Positions 1 to 11,182 of a stretch of DNA of 64,000 nt are shown here, in pieces. The notes beneath the pieces are model-generated. The model saw nothing but the letters and a program-made list of their open reading frames with translations. It was not told the origin of the DNA and did no database searches. A program made the translations under genes and the position numbers. Source of the stretch: Ostreococcus mediterraneus (lineage: Eukaryota > Chlorophyta > Mamiellophyceae > Mamiellales > Bathycoccaceae); the NCBI GenBank assembly GCA_012295225.1, contig WMKK01000007.1, positions 187,231 through 251,230 on the forward strand. The letters are read 5' to 3'. Every line of letters starts with the position of its first letter. The first letter of the stretch is position 1.

Positions 1-1021
<1,021 letters not shown>

Positions 1022-1289
1022 GTCACCGACGATGACACACATGCACGGTTTCACTGTTCGCATAGTCGACTCTCTACGGTTGCGTTTTGAAAAGAACATA
1101 GCGGCTTATCGACATCGAGCATGATGATGATAATGATGTCCCTGTACCGATTCTTGTTTACTCTAGCCTTTTACCTGTAATGCAAAACGTACCACTTTAT
1201 GCACCACGTTCCTCTTCAACTCTATGCTCTCCTCCGAGCCCAACTCATCATCCTCACACTAGCGCGCGCATGTGCGGACGCGTATCGCC

Positions 1290-1625
1290 ATGTCGACCTC
1301 AGAACTCGACCCAAAGACAATGATCACGTTGGTCAGTGCCAACGGGGATGAATTCGTCGTCGAATACGGTCTCGTGAGCGCGAGTTCCATGCTGCGGCGC
1401 ATGCTCAATTCCAAAGGTAACTTCCTGGAGCAACGCACGCAAGTGATAAAGTTGAGCATGATCCCCACATCAACGCTTGAAAGGGTGTTAGAGTACTGCA
1501 AACACAGGCGTCAACACGTTGGATCGTCAAATCCAGATACGGGGTACGAAGAAATGCCGACGTTTGAGATAAAAAGTGAAGAGGCGTTGGAACTCCTCCT
1601 GGCAAGCTCTTTTTTGGACATTTAA
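1290..1625 (+). CDS. Elongin C (SKP1/BTB-fold adaptor)
   Basis: A 111-residue single-exon protein with the Skp1/POZ fold of elongin C. It begins with the strand 'MITLVSANGDEFVVE', continues with a helix containing MLRRML, and ends with EEALELLLASSFLDI, which matches the family's terminal ALELLMAANFLDC signature. Elongin C links elongin B and cullin-type E3 ligase scaffolds to substrate receptors with BC boxes, and also belongs to the RNA polymerase II elongin complex. The length equals the usual 110-112 residues. The ATG at 1290 is chosen because upstream in-frame codons are not ATG. It could be confused with SKP1, but the short form ending in FLDI without the SKP1 C-terminal helices argues for elongin C. 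Confidence 0.9.
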   Translation: MSTSELDPKTMITLVSANGDEFVVEYGLVSASSMLRRMLNSKGNFLEQRTQVIKLSMIPTSTLERVLEYCKHRRQHVGSSNPDTGYEEMPTFEIKSEEALELLLASSFLDI

Positions 1626-1684
1626 CGACGCTCATGCGTTCTTTAGCACTTAGATGATGATCATAGGCTTAGAAGTAGTGTATA

Positions 1685-2593
1685 TTACATTCGCATTCGT
1701 GTCAGCATCCCAGCATCGCATAACTGAGCTTCGCAGCTGGCGATGAGCTCTTCCCCTCGTTTTGCCGCCGGGTCAGTGATTCGCGCCGTGGTCCATATTC
1801 TCAACCCGTTCGATTCTATGGACTTGATTTGCACGTGAATTTTCACCGTGGTATGCAAGGGAAGTGGTTTTTTGATTTTTGCATTCAGTTCAATCGTGAC
1901 GCAGCACGGTGCCGCGTAGCACTTGACTAATTCTGCAGTCGTCTCATCGAGGATGGTTTCGATGCATCCGCCATGCGCGAGCGTCCACGTCTGCAAGCCA
2001 ATCGCACCTCCGTCACCCACGCGCGCACACGCAACGAGCTCAGGATATTGACTCCCTTGCACGCATTCGCGATAAAAGTATCGAAGATCAAGTCCACGCG
2101 CAGCAGCGTCGTCGCCAACTGCCCATGATTCGCACGACAAAAAGCTCCCTTGCTCGTACCCAGGGATGGCCTTTTGAAACGGCTTAAGCGTCGCATCTGC
2201 AGTAAACTCTGTCAAAAGCGCATCATCCAGTGGAAATAATCCATTCGCTCGATACGGAATCCCATGCGCAAATACGCATCGACGATAATCCTTCGCCGCG
2301 CTGACGTGCGCGTTCTTCTCTGAACGCTCCTGCATATCATTCGCCGTCCATCGCATCGCCGCATCTTTCATCTCCGCGCGCCCACCTCCAGCCTGTGCAC
2401 ACATTTTTTCTCTCGCTTCCATCACCGTGCGCGGCACTTTCGCCCCTCCGCTTTCATAATACGCCCAAATCTCTTCCTCTTCGCACTTCGCGCACTCCTT
2501 TGCGCCGAGCTCCTTCACGTCGGGATAATCCTCGCTCAAGCACATGGATAAATTCATCAATCGCGTCCTCACCGCGTCGTCATCCGCCGTCAT
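1685..2593 (-). CDS. Hot-dog fold thioesterase-like protein
   Basis: Predicted 302 residues from the ATG at 2593. The C-terminal half (about residues 190-300) looks like a 4HBT/hot-dog thioesterase: a helix with HGGCIETILDETTAELVKCY, followed by long strands CVTIELNAKIKKPLPLHTTVKI and SIESNGLRIWTTARI. The His-Gly and Glu/Asp in the helix fit the family's catalytic region (family knowledge). The N-terminal 190 residues are rich in Cys, Glu and Asp and are not recognised; they might be an organelle-targeting or fused segment. Its likely role is hydrolysis of an acyl-CoA or acyl-ACP, substrate unknown. It is divergent from the chromosome-axis gene, with 134 bases between the two ATGs. Confidence 0.65.
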   Translation of the reverse strand: MTADDDAVRTRLMNLSMCLSEDYPDVKELGAKECAKCEEEEIWAYYESGGAKVPRTVMEAREKMCAQAGGGRAEMKDAAMRWTANDMQERSEKNAHVSAAKDYRRCVFAHGIPYRANGLFPLDDALLTEFTADATLKPFQKAIPGYEQGSFLSCESWAVGDDAAARGLDLRYFYRECVQGSQYPELVACARVGDGGAIGLQTWTLAHGGCIETILDETTAELVKCYAAPCCVTIELNAKIKKPLPLHTTVKIHVQIKSIESNGLRIWTTARITDPAAKRGEELIASCEAQLCDAGMLTRMRM

Positions 2594-2727
2594 ATATATT
2601 TCCTGTAAATTACACGTTCTCGCGACGCGTCGTTCGCGTCGTCCGCGTCGGTGAATGCCGCCCACGCATCGCTCCAAGTAACGCACAACGAAGCGTTACG
2701 TCACTGTCAAATCAAGGCACTCACGCC

Positions 2728-5700
2728 ATGGATGAAAACCGAGCACCCACGTCGTCATTCCGCGACGCACGGCGACCGCGAGACGTCACCGCCGACACGC
2801 TCGCGCCCGCGCGTGGGACGAACACACACATCACATCGCGTTCGATGACTTCTGCGGGGTCGTTAGAGGTGCGTGACGACGTCGTCGCGCGGAGTCGCGC
2901 GGAGTCGGGGATGTCTCGGACGCGGTGTTCGAGATTTGAGACGTTGCGTCGGCGTATATGCGCGCGCGCGCGCGAATGGTTTGATTGTGTGCGATGTACG
3001 TGCTAATTTTGTTTCGTGCGTTTTCCCTGTGACGCACAGGGGGTGATTGAGACGTACGAGCGCGGGGATGGGTTGGACGCGAACGCGTTGCTTACGCGAA
3101 CGATTCGCGCGGCGAGCGACAAGGCGAAGCGGGAGTACGTGTCAACGTCGCGAGGATTCGCGGGGACGTGTGCGTGCTTGGCAAAGGTGCGTTTGTGTCG
3201 TGATTTCTCTCTGGCGCGTGCGCGTATATGTATTCGCGAGTGAGTGCATCTGTGTGCGGATTTTGAGCACGCGTGTTGCGTCGGCGCGCGAGCGACTGAC
3301 CCCGTGCGTCCATCGGTTAGGAGTTGGAAGCGCCATCGAGCGAGTGGGATATCGACACGTTGAGCGCGTTGACGGGAATCGTCGTTGATCACGCCGATAT
3401 TACTACAGATATCAAAAGCGATGACGCTCGTGCGTCGTTGATTGAGTCGTTTCAGCGTTATTCTGATCGCGTCGCGCGCGTCGGCAACGCGCGCGACGCT
3501 CTGCCGCAACGCGAACGCGACATCTTTGTGGATATTGTTTGGATTATTTCTCAATTATTACTCGATGAAGACGCGAAAGGGAAGGCAAAATGGGAGTCGT
3601 TGGTGAAATCTGCATTCAATTTTATTCTTATCGATGATTTACCTCCGTCTATGCGACGTGAGACGTTGTTGTGCTTGAAATCGATCACGCAAGGGTGCGT
3701 CGATACGTCCACAGCGCTCAAGGATATTCTCTGCCCAGCCTCAAGTGGTAAGCGTAATCGTCGCGCAGAGTTTGAGAATCTCACGGCATTATCTACTGTT
3801 TTCTTGAAATGCGGTGACTTTGATTGTCAAAAGCACATCTGTGAGCTTTTGTTCCGACTCGTCAAGGCTAATCTTCTCGACGCGGATGTCGCGTCGACGG
3901 TGTTCACGCACGTGTCTTCACAATTTAAGGACTTGTTCAAGATTAAGAACAATGCGCTCATGTTTAAAGCTCTCAAGACACTGGTTCGTCATTTCAACGC
4001 CGCGCAAGGAAGCAATGCGACCGTGGCGAGTTTTGAAGCGACGTCATTGCGTTTTGGTGCGCTTGAAATGTCTGACGACTGGGTGAACTTTGGTACGGAT
4101 ATGCTCTCCGCGCACGCAATCTTGGACGGCAGTGATGGCGCTGAGCCAGTGGATATCTTATATTCGGATATTCGGACATTTTCTATGCCCTCATCAAACG
4201 TCGTGCACGTCGGTATTCGCAGCAAGCCGATTGGTTTGGCGTGCGATGATCCGTACGACGTGCACGACGACGCCTGGATCCAAATTGAGTTTCAACAGCA
4301 CAACATGCCGGCTATTTTGGAGCAGGTCTTCAGAATGAGCAAGCACAGCACTGTCNTTGATTTGTACATTACTGATTCAAACTTAATTCCCGCGAAAAAG
4401 GTTTCTACTGGTATTTTGGACTTGGACATTGATCTCGAAGCCGAGGACGACGACGTCGATGAGGAAACGTTTGAAAAGGCGTTGTCCGAAGAAAAGCCAA
4501 AGAAAGCGCCCGCGGCGGCGAAGAAGGCGGCGGCGAAGAAAACACCGGCACAAGCAAAATCAAAACCAAAACCAAAACCAAAGGCAAAACCAAAGTCCAA
4601 GTCTAAGGCGAAACCGTTGGTTTTCGATTATTCTTCTTCGTCATCTGAAAGCGAATCTGACGAGCCAAAGACTGGTCCTGTCTGCGTCGCAGTGTCGATG
4701 CCGTCCAAGCCAGTCAAACGACTCCCGTCGCGCAAAGCCAAGCAAGTGGGGATGAAGAAACTCAACGAACAATTAGATGATACGATTGAAGATTTTGATC
4801 TCGCGGAAGAAGAAGAAGAACTCGACACCGCGTTGCCAGAGAAATTGCCCGTCAAGGCGCGCCGCTTGGACTTTTCTCCGTCACCTCTTCCACCGCCAAC
4901 TCAAGTCGCTCCGCCGCGCCGCGAAGAATCTGAGAACGATTCTGAAAGTGAAGATGACGCTGAGTGGACTTTTGATGATATTCCTGCACTTTTGAAAATG
5001 ATCAAGGCTAAAGGCACGAACAAAAAGCAGCGTGAAGAGTATTTGCGCGTCGTCGCCGATTTGCAACGTTCCGCGCCACGACGTCCTCCGGGTAAATCTG
5101 TGTTCAAAACTCCAGCAGCATCGCTCAAGGTACCAAAAACGATGAACAAAGCTGCTCAAGAAGGTGACGACTCTATTCCGACGACGACGATTGGTGCGAA
5201 GCGTCCTCGTTCTGGTCTTATTGATAGCGTCGCCGATTGGAAAACCGGCGGAGGCATTCTCAAGAAGCAGTCGACGGCGCCACCAGTGACGTTTGAAGAC
5301 ATCAATTTTGACGATGATGACGATGACGACGAACGTGTTAACGGTGAAGACGACACATGGTCGCCATTGTCAAACTTCTTCAACGAATCCAACGAAATCT
5401 CTCCAATTTTGTCTTCTGGAAAAGCTCAAGCCAAAACCAAGTCGCGCTCGGGCAAGCCCAAGTCATCGAAATTTTCCACCATCATTCCAGGCGACGAAAT
5501 GGCAAGTTTAGAGCAAATGATGAAATCTTTGGCCGAGCGCAACCGCCGCATCACGCGCGAACGTATCAATTCGTTGGTGAATTCATTCAAAATCGAAGCT
5601 GAAGCCGCGTCTCGCAAATTGACTGGCAAAATTGAACAGGACTTTGAGCGTTTCGCCGCCGAAGCATCGCGCGCCGCCCGAGATCACCAGGCCGCGGCGA

Positions 5701-5990
5701 AATCCATTCAAGACCGCGTCGATACATTGACCAACGAATTCAAGTCCCAGCTCCGCGCCGCGTACGAAGAGTTCAACGCCATCAAATCCGCCGCCGCCGC
5801 GGATGACGAGCGCTTTTCCCGCGAACTCGCCAACATCACCCGCGCGTCTGAGTCCAGCGCCGAACGCTTCGCTCAAAAAATCGCCACCAAGCGCGCATCC
5901 GTCACTCGCGAATGCGACGCCGCGCGTGCCGGAATCCAGCACAACGATGGCGTGAAATCCATGTTACTCGAACTCGCGCGTTCGATGTAA
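2728..5990 (+). CDS. SYCP2/ASY3/Red1-like meiotic axis core protein (putative)
   Basis: Spliced gene: exons 2728-2868, 3040-3186 and 3321-5990, both introns GTGCGT...AG in phase 0, giving about 985 residues. Residues ~100-345 are helical-repeat-like and include CGDFDCQKHICELLFR, comparable to GDYDLQ...EALCR in animal SYCP2. Residues ~350-450 (DDWVNFGTDMLSAHAIL, a V-D-I-L strand, then WIQIEFQQHNMPAILEQVF) follow the order of SYCP2's Spt16M-like domain. Next come a Lys/Pro/Ala-rich linker and acidic/Ser patches (DYSSSSSESESD), then a ~160-residue Ala/Glu/Arg-rich coiled coil to the C terminus (from ~823). This ARM-like, Spt16M-like, disordered, coiled-coil order is that of axis core proteins that bind HORMA proteins and form filaments along meiotic chromosomes. 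The assignment rests on remembered sequences; position 4356 is ambiguous. Confidence 0.62.
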
Positions 5991-6363
5991 ACGCCGCGCG
6001 CGACGTCCCGCTCGCCGCGCGTTCGGCCCCTCCCAACGCGCACATCCGCACCACCCTCACACACGCCACTGATACATATATTCATACACATATTCATGCA
6101 TGCATTTACGCACGCACGCACCGCACGCATCGCATCAAACACCTCTCATGGTTTCCAGACGTACGCGTTCGGTAGCGCGGCGCTCGAATTTTCATTCCTT
6201 TGGTGGGGTCGACCCCCTCGTTTGAGGCCACGTCCCTGGTCCTGATTGGCGAATCATCCAAAGGATAAGAAACGGGTGACGTCGGCGGCGCCGTCGGTCC
6301 GTGCCCAACGCCGCGCGCGCCGGCACACCGCGACTCGCACGCGACGCGCACGCGCACGCAGCG
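5991..6363 (+). promoter_or_regulatory. Intergenic region upstream of the ABC1K gene
   Basis: No gene is visible. It holds an alternating CA/TA stretch (6060-6135) and, about 115 bases before the downstream ATG, the 16-mer CCCTGGTCCTGATTGG (6234-6249). Its reverse complement, containing CCAAT, recurs exactly at 12723-12738 at a similar distance before QCR8. This is probably a shared promoter element. Confidence 0.45.
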
Positions 6364-8914
6364 ATGATGCTCGCCTCCGTCGCGTCGACGTCGTCGTCGA
6401 CGACGATGCACACGTACCGCGCGCGCGGCGGCAGCGGCGCGACGCGCCGGGGAATTATCCACACCCGCGCGAATGCCAGCGGGGACTCGCGAGCTGCGCG
6501 CGAACGTTTTATGCGATTAAGCACGGTGCCGACGCCGCGGGGGATGACGCACGCACGCGTGGGTGTCATGCAGGAGGGTCGTGCGCGACACGGTCGTCGG
6601 TGTGCGGTGACGAACCCGACGGCGTCAAAGTCCGACGGCGGGTCGCGCACGGAGGAGATCGAGAAGTGCCTCGAGGATGAGGAGTGTAAGAGCGAAACGT
6701 TGAAGGGTTTGGAGGCGGCGTTGGCGTCTGAGAAGGAAGCAGATGTGGCAGCGTCGACGACTGGGAGTGCGGTGACTGCTGAGGTGAAGAAGCCGAAGAA
6801 GTTTGTAAACGCGAAGACGTACGACGAGGAGGATGGGGACGACGTCGTGGTTTCTGAACCGCCGTTGAACTTTGGGCGGTTGAAGTCCGTGGGGACGATT
6901 GCGCGGTCGTTTGAAATTTGGTCATTCGTTTTCGCTTTTGTGTTTAGACGCGTTTTCATTGGAGTGAAGTGGTCGTACAAGGGTGGCTACACGGAGGAGA
7001 AGAGAATTGCCCGCTTGGAACGTCTCGCCAACTGGCTCCGACTCGGGTTGCTTCGACTTGGGCCTACATTCATTAAGATTGGTCAGCAATTCTCTACTCG
7101 TGTTGATGTGTTGAGTCCGCAGTTCATTCGTGAGCTTGAAAAGTTGCAAGATCGTGTGCCGCCGTTCCCGACGGCCATGGCGAAGGAGATTCTCCAGAGC
7201 GAGCTCGGGGGCCCGGTGGAGCAATTCTTTGACAACTTTGAAGATACCCCACTCGCGGCGGCGTCTTTAGGGCAAGTTCACCGTGCGCAATTGAAGATTA
7301 CCGGCGAGCAAGTCATTGTGAAGGTTCAGCGCCCTGGATTGAAGGAGATTTTCGACGTGGATCTTAAGAACTTGCGCGTCATCGCCAAGTGGTTGCAAAA
7401 CGTCGACCCAAAGACGGATGGCGCCGCGCGCGACTGGGTTGCTATTTTCGACGAAACTGCTCGTGTGTTGTACGATGAGGTCGATTACACTAACGAAGCG
7501 AAGAATGCTGAAGAGTTCCGCGCGCAATTTGCGGGTTCTGATTGGATTAAGGTGCCGAGAATTTACTGGGACTTCACCAAGACGAAGACGCTGTGCATGG
7601 AATACGCACCAGCTGTGAAGATTAATGACGTGGAGAAGATCAAGGCTTTGGGCATCGACCCGGATCGCATGGCTCGCCTCGCCGTTGAGGCGTACTTGCA
7701 ACAAGTCTTACGATTTGGTTTCTTCCACGCCGACCCTCACCCTGGTAACGTCGCTGTCGACGCCGGCGATCCGGAAGGTTTAGGTCGTTTGGTTGTGTAC
7801 GATTACGGTATGATGGGCCGCATCCCGACTCAAACTCGCGATGGCTTGTTAGACTTATTCTATGCAACGTATGAAGGGCAAAGCGATAGCGCTGTGAAGG
7901 CTTTGATGAAGATGGGTGTGCTCGTTGACACTGGCGCGGATCTCACCGCGGTGAGACGCACAGCGGACTTCTTCTTGTCTCAGTTTGATGCGCGCATCAA
8001 CGCACAAAAGAAGGCTCGTGACACCAACAAGGAGGAATTCGAAGCCGAGTTCAAAGCTCCTCGTACCAAGGAAGAGAAAAAGGCTGTGCGCAAACGCATC
8101 TTGACCAACATTGGTGAAGATTTGTTAGTCGTGAGCAAGGATCAACCGTTCCGTTTTCCGGCTGAGTTTACGTTTGTTGTGGTAAGTATCGACGGCTCGA
8201 AATTCGACAATGATGCGACCGTTTGCACTGATGAGAACACGCTATCTAGATAATATTTTCGATGAATGTGTGTGGGTTTCGGCCCTACGTTGATTACTTT
8301 CAGCATTGTGGTTTCTCTGAGCAAACTCATTAACGAGCGCGAGCGCTGACGACGCATCAAAAGAATGACAACTAACCGATTTATTTTCGTTTTCACACCA
8401 TACACAGCGCGCCTTTTCCGTCCTTGATGGTATCGGTAAGACGCTCAACAAGAAGTTCGACATTTCCGAAATTGCTGCGCCGTACGCGCGCAACTTGCTC
8501 ATTGAGGCGAACCCGAACTCTTTACCGCCGCAAGTCGTCACGGCGCAACGCGATTGGTTGCGCCGTGCTGACGCCCAAACCAGAGCCGTGATCAACCTGT
8601 TCAAGGGCCCGGATGCTGTCAGCAACATTGCTGACGTCATCCAGCGCATTGAGAACGGTAAGCTCAAAATTCGCGTTCGCGCTTTGGAAGCGGAGCGCGC
8701 GCTCGACCGCGTCGCCATCATGCAGCAGGTGACCATGCAAGCAATCATCGCGTGCTCTGCCGTCAACGTCGGTGTCGTGATGTATGTCAGTAGTCTTGTG
8801 TTGTACGCCAAGGTGGCGTTCGGTCTGGCGGCTTTGATTGGTTTCAAGGCGATCACTGGCCAACTCAAGGTGGCGAAGCTTTTGAAGAAGGAACAAAGCT
8901 TGCTCGGCGCTTAG
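6364..8914 (+). CDS. Chloroplast ABC1/UbiB-family atypical kinase, ABC1K8-like
   Basis: Two exons (6364-8181 and 8408-8914; GTAAGT donor, CAG acceptor) give 774 residues. After an Arg/Ala/Ser-rich transit peptide, the ABC1 core shows the KxGQ motif (FIKIGQQFSTR, ~residue 238), the Ala-rich loop AAASLGQVH that replaces the Gly loop, the ATP-site Lys in VIVKVQRPG, catalytic HADPHPGN (~456) and a DFG variant, DYG (~480). Stretches such as RDWVAI, DPKTDGA and the splice-spanning TFVVRAFSVLDGIGK closely resemble Arabidopsis ABC1K8/OSA1. The C terminus has hydrophobic segments (IIACSAVNVGVVMYVSSLVL). These proteins act at chloroplast membranes in lipid, prenylquinone and oxidative-stress homeostasis (family knowledge). 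Fragments of its 3' end are duplicated downstream. Confidence 0.88.
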
Positions 8915-9036
8915 AAAACCATCCCAACTCACGTAACCTTTTAATATGCAATGCAAATGATAATTGAAAGTCATCTAGTGAAGAAACTAAGGGGATGTAA
9001 TAAATCGGCGTCTACGCCAAGGTGGCGTTCGGTTTG
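8882..9036 (+). repeat. ABC1K 3'-end: source of a dispersed copy, plus local partial duplication
   Basis: Bases 8882-9007 cover the last codons and 3' flank of the ABC1K gene. They recur at 11036-11156 in the same orientation, with a 9-base gap and scattered substitutions (shared words include AATATGCAATGCAAA and CATCCCAACTCAC/CGTCCCAACTCAC). Separately, 9014-9036 repeats CTACGCCAAGGTGGCGTTCG from the coding segment near 8806-8830, just past the stop codon. Together they look like decayed partial duplications of the gene's 3' end. Confidence 0.75.
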
Positions 9037-9091
9037 GCTGGCGGATGATAAGTCCTTTCCGTGAGAGAGCAAAAATTGTTTTCGCGAAGAT

Positions 9092-9849
9092 TCAGATGAC
9101 CGGCGATATGTAATCGTATATCGACTTTAGATCACTCGCAATTTGCACATATACACCTTCTTGAAAATTTCCTGATGATTCGTCAACGCAAGACATCGCG
9201 TTTTCCAGATGTTCCCGTACTTTGTCTAGATTCTTAGCGTCTCCACCCCAGCTCGGAGGTTGTATAAGTCGGGGGACATTTAACGGCTCGAGACTTTCAT
9301 CGCTGGCGTATCGCTTTGTCCACTCGCGAGCCGTGGTTGAAAATTTATCGAAATCAGAAATGTATTGTGCGGTAACCGTTTCGTCATGTGGATCATCTGG
9401 CTCTGGTTCATCCAGCAAACACTGAAGTGCGCGCACCACTGAAATAACAAAGAGCGCAGGACTCCAGTCATCGCGAAACAAGCACATTGTGCCATTTTTG
9501 CTCGACACATTCGGGTGCCAAATCTTTGTCAAAAACGTCACCCGTGGAGTACATAAGGGATAATGCGCTGGAATCTGAATATCCACCTTAAATCGCCCGC
9601 CTTCATACGGTGTGTTTTTTGGTCCTGTTTCAATTGGAAACACAAAGACTTTAGTCACGGGCTCGTAGTTCCGAGCGTTAACGCGCGCGCACACGCACCT
9701 GGGATGATACCAATCCACCGAGACAAATCTACGCCGTCACACGCGTAGAGCTCAACCTCTGTGGGATCGTTTGCAAGCCCTTCATTTAACTCTCGTAACT
9801 CTCTAAACAGTCGTTTCGCGGAGTCCGCGCACCAGTGTCCCACGGACAT
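9092..9849 (-). CDS. Ubiquitin-conjugating enzyme E2
   Basis: Exon 1 is 9699-9849 and exon 2 is 9092-9624 on the minus strand, with a 74-base phase-1 intron splitting the Gly codon of GPKNTPYEGG. The product has 227 residues. The E2 fold is complete: N-terminal helix (AKRLFRELRELNEG), GPKNTPYEGGRF, YPLCTPRVTFLTKIWHPN, the HPN motif, the catalytic Cys in NGTMCLF followed by WSPAL, and LLDEPEPDDP. An extra ~70-residue tail follows the core (WTKRYASDE onward); such extensions vary among E2s and may guide partner choice. It accepts ubiquitin or a relative from E1 and passes it to E3 ligases. Which human or plant E2 it corresponds to cannot be decided by eye. Confidence 0.88.
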
Positions 9850-10161
9850 CGCCGAGGCAGATCGAGCGCGCGAGCGGTGCGCGCGACGGTCTACGGTAAC
9901 GTATCGACACGCACCGCGTACCACGCGATCGACTGCGGAATGCACCGTCGATCGACGCGCATCACTGACGACGCGCGCGGGCGTATGCCGCGGTGCGTCA
10001 CTCGTCGCCGTGCGCGCGCGCGCGGTCCACCAGTCGAGTGACGCGGCCGAATCTTGGCACCCTACGGCCGAATCTTGGCACCCTACAGCCGCGTCGACTC
10101 GGCACCACGGCACCAGAGCGACGGTTCGCGACGGCGCGCGCACACCTCGACGCGCGGTGCG
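9850..10161 (+). promoter_or_regulatory. Divergent intergenic region with a 21-base tandem repeat
   Basis: About 310 bases between the divergent E2 and ankyrin-like genes, very GC-rich with many CGCG steps. A perfect two-copy tandem repeat of 21 bases (GGCCGAATCTTGGCACCCTAC) occupies 10045-10086, 76 bases before the downstream ATG. It contains GCCGAATCTTGGCA, which might bind a regulator. No coding evidence. Confidence 0.45.
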
Positions 10162-10980
10162 ATGTCGCCGAACGACGACGCGCGCGACGGCAACGGCGTA
10201 ATCTCGCGCGAGCGTCCGCGCGCTCGTCGGGCGAGACGACCGCCGCGTCGCGTCGTGCCGCCGTTTTCGTGCGCGCGCTGCGGCATCGTCGGGGTGCCGC
10301 CGGTGCGACGATCCGAATTCGACCTTCGTGGAACCTTCGACGCGGCGCGGGAGGGAAATTTAGAAGAGCTCAAGCACTTGGTTGACGTGCATGGAAGCGC
10401 GTATGAATGCGCGGCGACGTGGGAGGCCGCGAGTGCGGGTCGCGTGGATATCCTGGCGTGGGCGTTTTGTCGCGCGGGACCCCACGGGTTCGACGACGCG
10501 CTCGAGATAGCGGAGAGCGAAGGACAGGTGGCTGCGGCGGAATTGTTGAGATTCATTAAACTCAACAAGCATGAACGCAGACGGGTGATGACTAGGGCGG
10601 CGCATTTTGCGAGTGTTGGAGGCGAAAGGGAATGCGCCCTCTTCGAGGCGCTGAAACAGATCTGGCGTAAACTGTACGGAGCGAGCGAATATGGACCAGA
10701 GGACGAACATTTTGTCTTCAGGGATGGCGATGAAGATGAAAAACAATCAATGGAAGACAATGAACCCACACTTGCGCAAGAGTTAGCGACGAAGATCTTG
10801 AACGCCATCGATTCTGAGAAGACGTCGCTCTCGAGCGGGACGTATGTGAAGTTGTGTGACGCCTTGCGCGAGGTTCACAACTTACCAGTAAAGCGGAAAC
10901 CAAAATCGCTGTTCGATGGCGTCGTTTTCGGACCAAATAGAATGGAGTTTGACGAGTGGTTATACGAGGATTATAGATGA
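10162..10980 (+). CDS. Ankyrin-repeat-like hypothetical protein
   Basis: 272 residues from the ATG at 10162. After a basic N terminus with a possible metal-binding pair (CARC), residues ~55-130 contain degenerate ankyrin-like units (FDLRGTFDAAREGNLEELKHLV; ATWEAASAGRVDILAWAF; FDDALEIAESEGQVAAAELL). The remainder is helical and charged with an acidic patch (DGDEDEKQSMEDNEP), ending LYEDYR. Similar short ankyrin-like proteins are numerous in algae and mostly uncharacterised. No catalytic motif is seen and the function is unknown. A copy of the ABC1K 3' end begins 56 bases after its stop. Confidence 0.6.
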   Translation: MSPNDDARDGNGVISRERPRARRARRPPRRVVPPFSCARCGIVGVPPVRRSEFDLRGTFDAAREGNLEELKHLVDVHGSAYECAATWEAASAGRVDILAWAFCRAGPHGFDDALEIAESEGQVAAAELLRFIKLNKHERRRVMTRAAHFASVGGERECALFEALKQIWRKLYGASEYGPEDEHFVFRDGDEDEKQSMEDNEPTLAQELATKILNAIDSEKTSLSSGTYVKLCDALREVHNLPVKRKPKSLFDGVVFGPNRMEFDEWLYEDYR

Positions 10981-11035
10981 CGCGCGCTAGGCGCTGGATA
11001 GCCAACATAGATTTGTAATGGTAAATTTACACACA

Positions 11036-11156
11036 GTGAAGAAGGAACAAAGCGCTTAGCAAACCGTCCCAACTCACTTGACCGTTTAATATGCAATGCA
11101 AAATGATAATTAAAACTCATCTATTGAACGGAATTAAAGTGTATATAATAAATTGG
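11036..11156 (+). repeat. Displaced copy of the ABC1K gene 3' end
   Basis: This non-coding stretch reproduces 8882-9007 in direct orientation, including the remnant of the terminal codons (GAAGAAGGAACAAAGCGCTTAG), lacking 9 bases and differing at scattered sites. It lies between convergent ankyrin-like and R2 genes, so it may now serve as 3' UTR or polyadenylation sequence for either. Confidence 0.75.
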
Positions 11157-11182
11157 ACCCTCTTCAAACACAGATTTACTGC

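Noticed and set aside
5991-6363. Possible tRNA or other RNA gene in this and other spacers
   Set aside because: No cloverleaf, box A/B pair or snRNA core could be found by eye in any spacer; I cannot exclude small unstructured RNAs.
8915-9091. ABC1K continuing past its stop as a longer gene
   Set aside because: The similarity at 9014-9036 is a short duplicated fragment with no open continuation; family length is already reached at 8914.
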